A DNA stretch of 64,000 bases, taken from NCBI RefSeq assembly GCF_001659605.2, contig NC_035161.2:34939191-35003190 (forward strand), read 5' to 3'. Shown here one piece after another: positions 63,222 through 64,000 of this stretch. The first letter of the stretch is position 1, and the number at the start of each line of letters is the position of its first letter. The translations under genes and the position numbers were made by a program. The stretch comes from Manihot esculenta (taxonomy: Eukaryota > Streptophyta > Magnoliopsida > Malpighiales > Euphorbiaceae). The notes under the pieces are model-generated. The model was given only the letters and a program-made list of their open reading frames with translations. It was not told where the DNA came from and made no database searches.

Positions 63222-64000
63222 GTCGAACCAAGAGAAAGTAGCCCAGTGGATAAGGGGTCACCTCCAAATCTATCAAAGTGGTTGTTTTGTTGCCTTGTAC
63301 CTACCTATCCTTACTCACACTTAACATTTCTTGCTAAGAGGTGGTTCCACAGTAGCACGTAATCATATGTACTTGTTAATATGCATGTTTTATCAAATGT
63401 ATTATTGTATAAAAAATCTGGTTTCTCCCTTGTAAAATTGTTTGAGCTGCCCCTGTTAGTAAGAAAGAAATTGGTCTTGTGACCCTGTTTAGGAACCCGT
63501 GTCAGTCAGCTATTCAAGAACCAATTTGCCCCTTTCTGGAGGACGAGGGAGTTTCTCGCTACCACAGGCAAAAATGGGAGCCAACTGGTTGTTCTACTTT
63601 ATTGAAGGCAGTCTGAGATGTCATCTATGGCCATGCTTGTAACATCAATAATTTGGACCACTGTAATTAAAAGAAATGCCTGTTTCTGCTTACCAGATAA
63701 TTAGCTCTGTTTCAAATTTAATTTCATCATCAAACAAGTCAGAAGATGCAGCAAAGGAGATGGTAAATCACTGTGGTTGAAAGGAGTTGAATAAAATAGC
63801 AACCATGTTGAATTACTCCTACAAATGAACTTGTATTACAAAGGTAAGATATATCAAATTTCAATCATCAATACTTGTTTCCATTTCCATGTGATTGTTT
63901 TTCCTACAATCATCAACAGCCTTGTCAAAAATGCTCCTAACATGCTGGCACATCAACATCAAATTCTGACATCCATCTTTTAATACCTCCCTTGCTGGAT
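63222..64000. other. 3' region of the RING-CH gene and window end
   Basis: The 3' untranslated region of the RING-CH gene probably covers the first 200-400 nt. The rest shows no recognisable coding sequence before the window ends, although an exon of a neighbouring gene could begin just outside. Confidence 0.4.

Overview
This window is a piece of plant nuclear chromosome, almost certainly from a eudicot. The evidence is AT-rich intergenic DNA, multi-exon genes with GT-AG introns, plant-specific families (DUF641, DUF674, PAR1, the ENO3-type enolase, a UUAT-type nucleotide-sugar transporter) and LTR retrotransposons of both superfamilies. I cannot name the species. No bacterial, viral or organellar segment and no operon-like arrangement was seen. 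Exon limits were set by hand from splice sites and reading phase, and every intact model closes in frame.

Layout. 1-8.5 kb: a DUF641 (GIL1/IRKI-like) gene (+), an AT-rich fold-back repeat, then PCNA (+). 9.5-11.4 kb: a nucleotide-sugar transporter (-). 12.6-16.6 kb: a decayed Ty1/copia relic (-). 18.5-28.9 kb: a 13-exon ENO3-type enolase (-). Its introns hold an internally deleted Ty3/gypsy element and a TRIM-like mini-retrotransposon, each with a matching 5-bp target duplication. 29.8 kb: an orphan RPT2 exon. 31.6-37.2 kb: neutral ceramidase (-). 39.8-42.0 kb: a DUF674 gene with three frame breaks (-). 45.1-47.4 kb: a RING/TRAF-type zinc-finger protein with a long Gln/Pro-rich tail (+). 49.7-51.9 kb: a 2.2-kb solo LTR. 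54.2-55.8 kb: beta-tubulin (+). 57.9-58.9 kb: a PAR1 secreted protein (+). 60.4-63.2 kb: a RING-CH membrane protein (+).

The genes are independent housekeeping and cell-biology genes (replication clamp, glycolysis-type enzyme, sphingolipid turnover, cytoskeleton, ubiquitin ligation, wall-precursor transport) with no sign of being a pathway cluster. I found no convincing new multi-gene system. The points most worth a second look are three active-site substitutions in the enolase together with two consecutive GC-AG introns, the structure of the nested LTR elements, the fold-back repeat beside PCNA, and the duplicated leader of the RING gene.
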